DNA of 9,596 nucleotides from Flavobacteriales bacterium (GTDB lineage: Bacteria > Bacteroidota > Bacteroidia > Flavobacteriales > BACL11): NCBI GenBank assembly GCA_018675825.1, contig JABGXK010000191.1, forward strand, positions 1 to 9,596, given 5' to 3'. A program made the translations under genes and the position numbers. The stretch's first letter is position 1. Each line of letters opens with the position of its first letter. Shown here one piece after another: positions 6,694 to 9,596 of this stretch. The notes under the pieces are model-generated. The model saw only the letters and a list, made by a program, of their open reading frames with translations, did no database searches and was not told where the DNA came from.

Positions 6694-8422
6694 TTTTAAT
6701 TTTTTCTTCTAAAAATTTTGACCCATCGCCTAAGTTTTTTGCTTTAATCCATTCAGATACAGCTTCTTTTTTCAGGCCTAAATTAAACAATATATCTCCA
6801 TAATGTTCAACAACAACTGCACTTGTTTGACTTCCATTAGATAAGGCTCTTTCAATCCAAATTTTAGCATTTTCAAAATCTCCTAGACAATACAAAACCC
6901 AACCATATGTGTCTTGATAGGTTCCGTTATTTGGCTCTAAATCATTACATTTTTTAGACATTTTTTTGGCTCTATTTAGATCTTTTTTTCTTAATGATAA
7001 GTAATAACTGTAATTATTTAAAACAATAACGTTGTTAGAGTTATTCAATAGCAATTGATCGAATATAGAGTCAGATTTATCATGAATTTTAAGAGCATGA
7101 TATGTGTCTGCTAATGAAGATTGAAACTCAGCATATAACATTTCATTATCAAATACATATTCCACTCCTAACTCCAAAGAATTAAGAGCGGTGTTGTATT
7201 TCTTAAAATAAATATTTGAAATCGCATGAAAATAATAATAGAGAGGATCCGAAGGAAAATATGAAATAGCCTTATTGCTAAATATTAATAATGAATCATA
7301 GTTGTTTTCCTCAACTTCTAAAAATAATAATTGAGTCCAAACTGCTTGAATAGATTGGCTTATACTGATTGATTTTTTATAATTTTTTTTAGCTTTTTTC
7401 TTATTACCATCAGCATAATAAAGATCACCATAAATAGCATAGGCTATAGCTTCATCTTGATGTTTGTTTAATAATATAGATCCAAGTTCAAAAGCTTGTT
7501 TTCTCATAGTATCATTAACAGAAATAATACCAATGTAAGATGATAGGATTGCTATTTTTGTTTCTAATAGAACTTTTTCATTAATAAACGCTTTTTTTAA
7601 TTCTTGGAATGAATTTTCAAGATCTCCATTATCTCTATATAAATTTGCTAATGTTAAATGTATTCTTCCATTTTCAGGATCCTTTTCAGAAATTTGTTGA
7701 AATATTGAAAAAGCTTTTTCGTTTTGATTATTAAGAATATAGGCTTCAGCTAATATATGTAAGACCTCAATGTCTTTAGGATATTTATCTGATAACAACT
7801 CTAATGTTTTTGTGGCCTTTTTTATATCTTTTACTTGAAGATAAAGTTTATGCTTTTGCATAGAAAGTATCTTGTCAGTTCCTTTCAGGCTTTCAAGATC
7901 ATCATAAACTTTAATCGCTCTCAAGTATTGTTGATTATAAATATAGGTGTCTGCGAGTTTATAGTAATTAAACTCATTGTCTGGCTGTAACTTTATAATT
8001 TCAACATATTGTTTTGCTGATTCATTGTATTCTTGATTTATAAAAAGAATCTCAGCGTGATTACGAAGATACCAGATATTCTTCTTATTTGAATCAACTG
8101 CTTTTAAAGAATATTCTTTGGCAATAATCGGTTTTTTTAATGTCTTATAAATAGTTGAGGCTTGGTAATAAGCCTCATAAAGAGTTGGGTTTTTTTCAAT
8201 ACATTTTTCAAATAGAGCTAAAGAAGCTTCTTTATTATCAAGAGATTTCTGTTTAAGAGCACTAAAGAAAATATTATTATACTTAATTGTCTCATTGCTG
8301 CTTTTTCCTTGATTTTTATTAGATTGGTTTTTTAATTTATTATCTGGATAAAAGCTTTTCCATTGGCCATAGGACGAGTTATTTAGAAATAAAAAAAGTA
8401 GTAGTAGTATTCGATTTAACAT
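6674..8422 (-). CDS. secreted tetratricopeptide-repeat protein
   Basis: This 582-residue protein begins with a signal peptide: a hydrophobic run at residues 4-13 followed by a likely cut near SSYG|QW at about residue 19. It should therefore work in the periplasm or at the outer membrane. After a polar, Asn/Lys/Ser-rich linker (about 24-48), nearly the whole chain is TPR-like helical hairpins. Clear units lie near 52-80, 116-147, 151-178, 219-249, 253-280, 327-355, 434-460 and 535-562, with the usual small residue at position 8, Tyr/Phe after it and Pro at the unit end (for example FEKCIEKNP). The stretch about 468-545 (NNYSYYLSLR, EPNNGTYQDTYGWVLY, EHYGDILFNLG) is the best conserved part in relatives as I remember them. 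TPRs bind proteins, so a scaffold for envelope assembly is a fair guess, but no partner or reaction can be read from the sequence. The ATG directly follows the upstream TAA, and its 3' end overlaps the next gene by 20 bases. Confidence 0.88.
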   Translation of the reverse strand: MLNRILLLLFLFLNNSSYGQWKSFYPDNKLKNQSNKNQGKSSNETIKYNNIFFSALKQKSLDNKEASLALFEKCIEKNPTLYEAYYQASTIYKTLKKPIIAKEYSLKAVDSNKKNIWYLRNHAEILFINQEYNESAKQYVEIIKLQPDNEFNYYKLADTYIYNQQYLRAIKVYDDLESLKGTDKILSMQKHKLYLQVKDIKKATKTLELLSDKYPKDIEVLHILAEAYILNNQNEKAFSIFQQISEKDPENGRIHLTLANLYRDNGDLENSFQELKKAFINEKVLLETKIAILSSYIGIISVNDTMRKQAFELGSILLNKHQDEAIAYAIYGDLYYADGNKKKAKKNYKKSISISQSIQAVWTQLLFLEVEENNYDSLLIFSNKAISYFPSDPLYYYFHAISNIYFKKYNTALNSLELGVEYVFDNEMLYAEFQSSLADTYHALKIHDKSDSIFDQLLLNNSNNVIVLNNYSYYLSLRKKDLNRAKKMSKKCNDLEPNNGTYQDTYGWVLYCLGDFENAKIWIERALSNGSQTSAVVVEHYGDILFNLGLKKEAVSEWIKAKNLGDGSKFLEEKIKNEDLFE

Positions 8423-9430
8423 TTATTTTATTTCACAAAAATCGCCAATACTAATTTCTTGATCAATACTCTTTCCGTTAAAAAGAACTTGATTACCAAT
8501 CATTGAATTCTTTATTTTTGCATTTAATAAGGTTGATTTATTTTGAATAATAGTATGACTAATCATACTGTCCGTAATACAGGTGTATTCTCCTATAGAA
8601 ACGTAAGGACCTATTTTAGAATTTTTAACTTTTGAGCCGGGACCAATATAGCATGGCGTTATGATTTCTGAATTAATAATTTCAGCCGTTCTGTCAATCA
8701 TGTTGTTAAGTTTATTGTGTTCTAAGACTCGTGAATTTGTATATACTGTTGCGTCTTTATTTCCACAGTCAAGCCATTCATCTACCTTTCCTGTTGAAAA
8801 TTTCATTCCCTTCTTTTTCATGTTTTCAAGAGCATTAGTAAGTTGGTATTCTCCTTTATCTTTTATGTTGTTATCTATTAAATACTGTAATTCTTTTCTT
8901 AAATTCTCACCATCATTAAAATAATAGATCCCAATAATAGCTAAATCAGAAATATACTTTTTAGGTTTTTCAACAAAATCTGTAATAACATTATCCTTAT
9001 TAATTTTAACAACACCAAATGCAGAAGGGTCTTCAATTTTACTTACCCAAATAATACCATCATTTTTTTTATTTAATTTAAAATCTGCTTTAAATAATGT
9101 ATCTGCAAAGGCTACAACAACATTGCCTTTTAGTGATTCTCTTGCACACAAAATAGCGTGAGCAGTTCCTAGTGGTTGATCTTGATATACAACTGTTCCG
9201 ATAGCTCCTAGATCAGAAGCAATTTTTTTTAAATCCTTTTCAACTTGAGAGCCAAAATCACCAATAATAAATGCAATCTCATTAATTTCTTCATCACAAA
9301 TTGCAACAATATCCTCAACAAGTCTTTGGACAATAGATTTACCCGTAAATGAGATTAATGGTTTAGGAGTTGTTAGTGTGTGCGGCCTCAGTCTTGAGCC
9401 TCTTCCGGCCATTGGTATAATAATTTTCAT
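8423..9430 (-). CDS. sugar-phosphate nucleotidyltransferase with C-terminal left-handed beta-helix
   Basis: This 335-residue protein should join a sugar 1-phosphate to an NTP, giving an NDP-sugar for surface polysaccharide synthesis. The Rossmann-like catalytic domain covers about residues 1-235. It shows the signature GRGSRLRPHT (9-18) with PKP (22-24) for nucleotide binding, QDQPLGTAHA (83-92), an Asp in FADTLF at 110 likely to bind metal, EKP (154-156), EYQLT (194-198) and WLDCGN (219-224). The tail, about 258-320, has hexapeptide-like repeats (IGPGSK, NSKIGP, YVSIGE, NSMIGN) that form a left-handed beta-helix, as in RmlA-long and GlmU-like enzymes. Glucose-1-phosphate thymidylyl- or uridylyltransferase and mannose-1-phosphate guanylyltransferase are all possible; the sequence does not decide the substrate. 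An acetyltransferase activity for the helix is not supported, since it looks too short. The stop codon abuts the ATG of the next gene, which implies a shared transcript and coupled translation. Confidence 0.9.
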   Translation of the reverse strand: MKIIIPMAGRGSRLRPHTLTTPKPLISFTGKSIVQRLVEDIVAICDEEINEIAFIIGDFGSQVEKDLKKIASDLGAIGTVVYQDQPLGTAHAILCARESLKGNVVVAFADTLFKADFKLNKKNDGIIWVSKIEDPSAFGVVKINKDNVITDFVEKPKKYISDLAIIGIYYFNDGENLRKELQYLIDNNIKDKGEYQLTNALENMKKKGMKFSTGKVDEWLDCGNKDATVYTNSRVLEHNKLNNMIDRTAEIINSEIITPCYIGPGSKVKNSKIGPYVSIGEYTCITDSMISHTIIQNKSTLLNAKIKNSMIGNQVLFNGKSIDQEISIGDFCEIK

Positions 9431-9445
9431 CTATTTAAGTATTAA

Positions 9446-9596
9446 TTAACTCTCGCCAGTACTTCCAAAACCACCCAAACCTCTATACGATTCTTCAAGT
9501 TTTTCTACTTGCAATAGCTGAACCTTAGAGTAAGATGAAAAAACTAACTGCGCTATACGATCACCATTATTAACGGCAAAATCTTCATTAGATAAA
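9446..9596 (-). CDS. dut: dUTP diphosphatase (dUTPase), C-terminal part
   Basis: This is the 3' end of a trimeric dUTPase, which hydrolyses dUTP to dUMP and pyrophosphate. It keeps uracil out of DNA and supplies dUMP for thymidylate synthesis in the cytoplasm. Forty-nine codons plus a TAA stop are visible; the start and conserved motifs I to III lie beyond the window edge. Motif IV reads NNGDRIAQLVF. The C-terminal motif V reads RGLGGFGSTG, the flexible Gly-rich arm that closes over the nucleotide in each trimer. Both match the family consensus with no odd substitution, and the protein ends three residues after motif V, as usual for bacterial Dut. The stop is 15 bases before the next gene, so dut appears to be upstream in the same transcript. 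Identification is firm although only about a third of the protein is present. Confidence 0.95.
   Translation of the reverse strand, partial: LSNEDFAVNNGDRIAQLVFSSYSKVQLLQVEKLEESYRGLGGFGSTGES

Noticed and set aside
8661..8924. Open frame of 87 codons on the plus strand
   Set aside because: It is antisense to conserved parts of the sugar nucleotidyltransferase. Its hydrophobic look comes from the reverse complement of Lys/Asn/Glu-rich coding sequence.

Overview
The window looks like a piece of chromosome from a low-GC Bacteroidota, most likely a marine-type member of the Flavobacteriales. The pointers are the very AT-rich sequence, start codons without Shine-Dalgarno sites, a DUF4292 lipoprotein, an SBBP-repeat/DUF7948 secreted protein of the kind exported by type IX secretion, and tatA without an adjacent tatB. 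The species cannot be named from the sequence. All nine genes lie on the minus strand, so transcription runs from high to low coordinates. No stretch longer than 70 bases is free of genes, and I see no tRNA, rRNA, CRISPR array, insertion sequence or phage gene.

In transcription order, block one (9596 to 4704) contains the 3' end of dut (dUTPase), a sugar-phosphate nucleotidyltransferase, a secreted TPR protein, a DUF4292 lipoprotein with LolB-like traits, and an EnvC-like murein hydrolase activator. The spacings are 15 bases, 0 bases (TAAATG), a 20-base overlap and a 14-base overlap, so this is almost certainly one operon with translational coupling. Apart from dut, its theme is building or remodelling the cell envelope.

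Block two (4658 to 3052) follows a 45-base gap that holds a good match to the Bacteroidota promoter consensus. It contains tatA and gatA. They overlap by four bases (TTGA), and gatA has to start at a TTG codon.

Block three (2984 to 1, running off the window) follows a 67-base gap. It contains a membrane-anchored M23 peptidoglycan endopeptidase and, eight bases later, the first 583 codons of a large secreted SBBP-repeat protein. This last gene is open to the window edge.

The window is mostly conserved core genome and I found no convincing undescribed defence or mobile system. The points most worth a second look are the Cys at a zinc-ligand position of the M23 peptidase (TGPHVC in place of TGPHLH), the complete loss of the catalytic signature in the EnvC-like protein next door, and the LolB-like look of the DUF4292 lipoprotein encoded between the TPR protein and EnvC.
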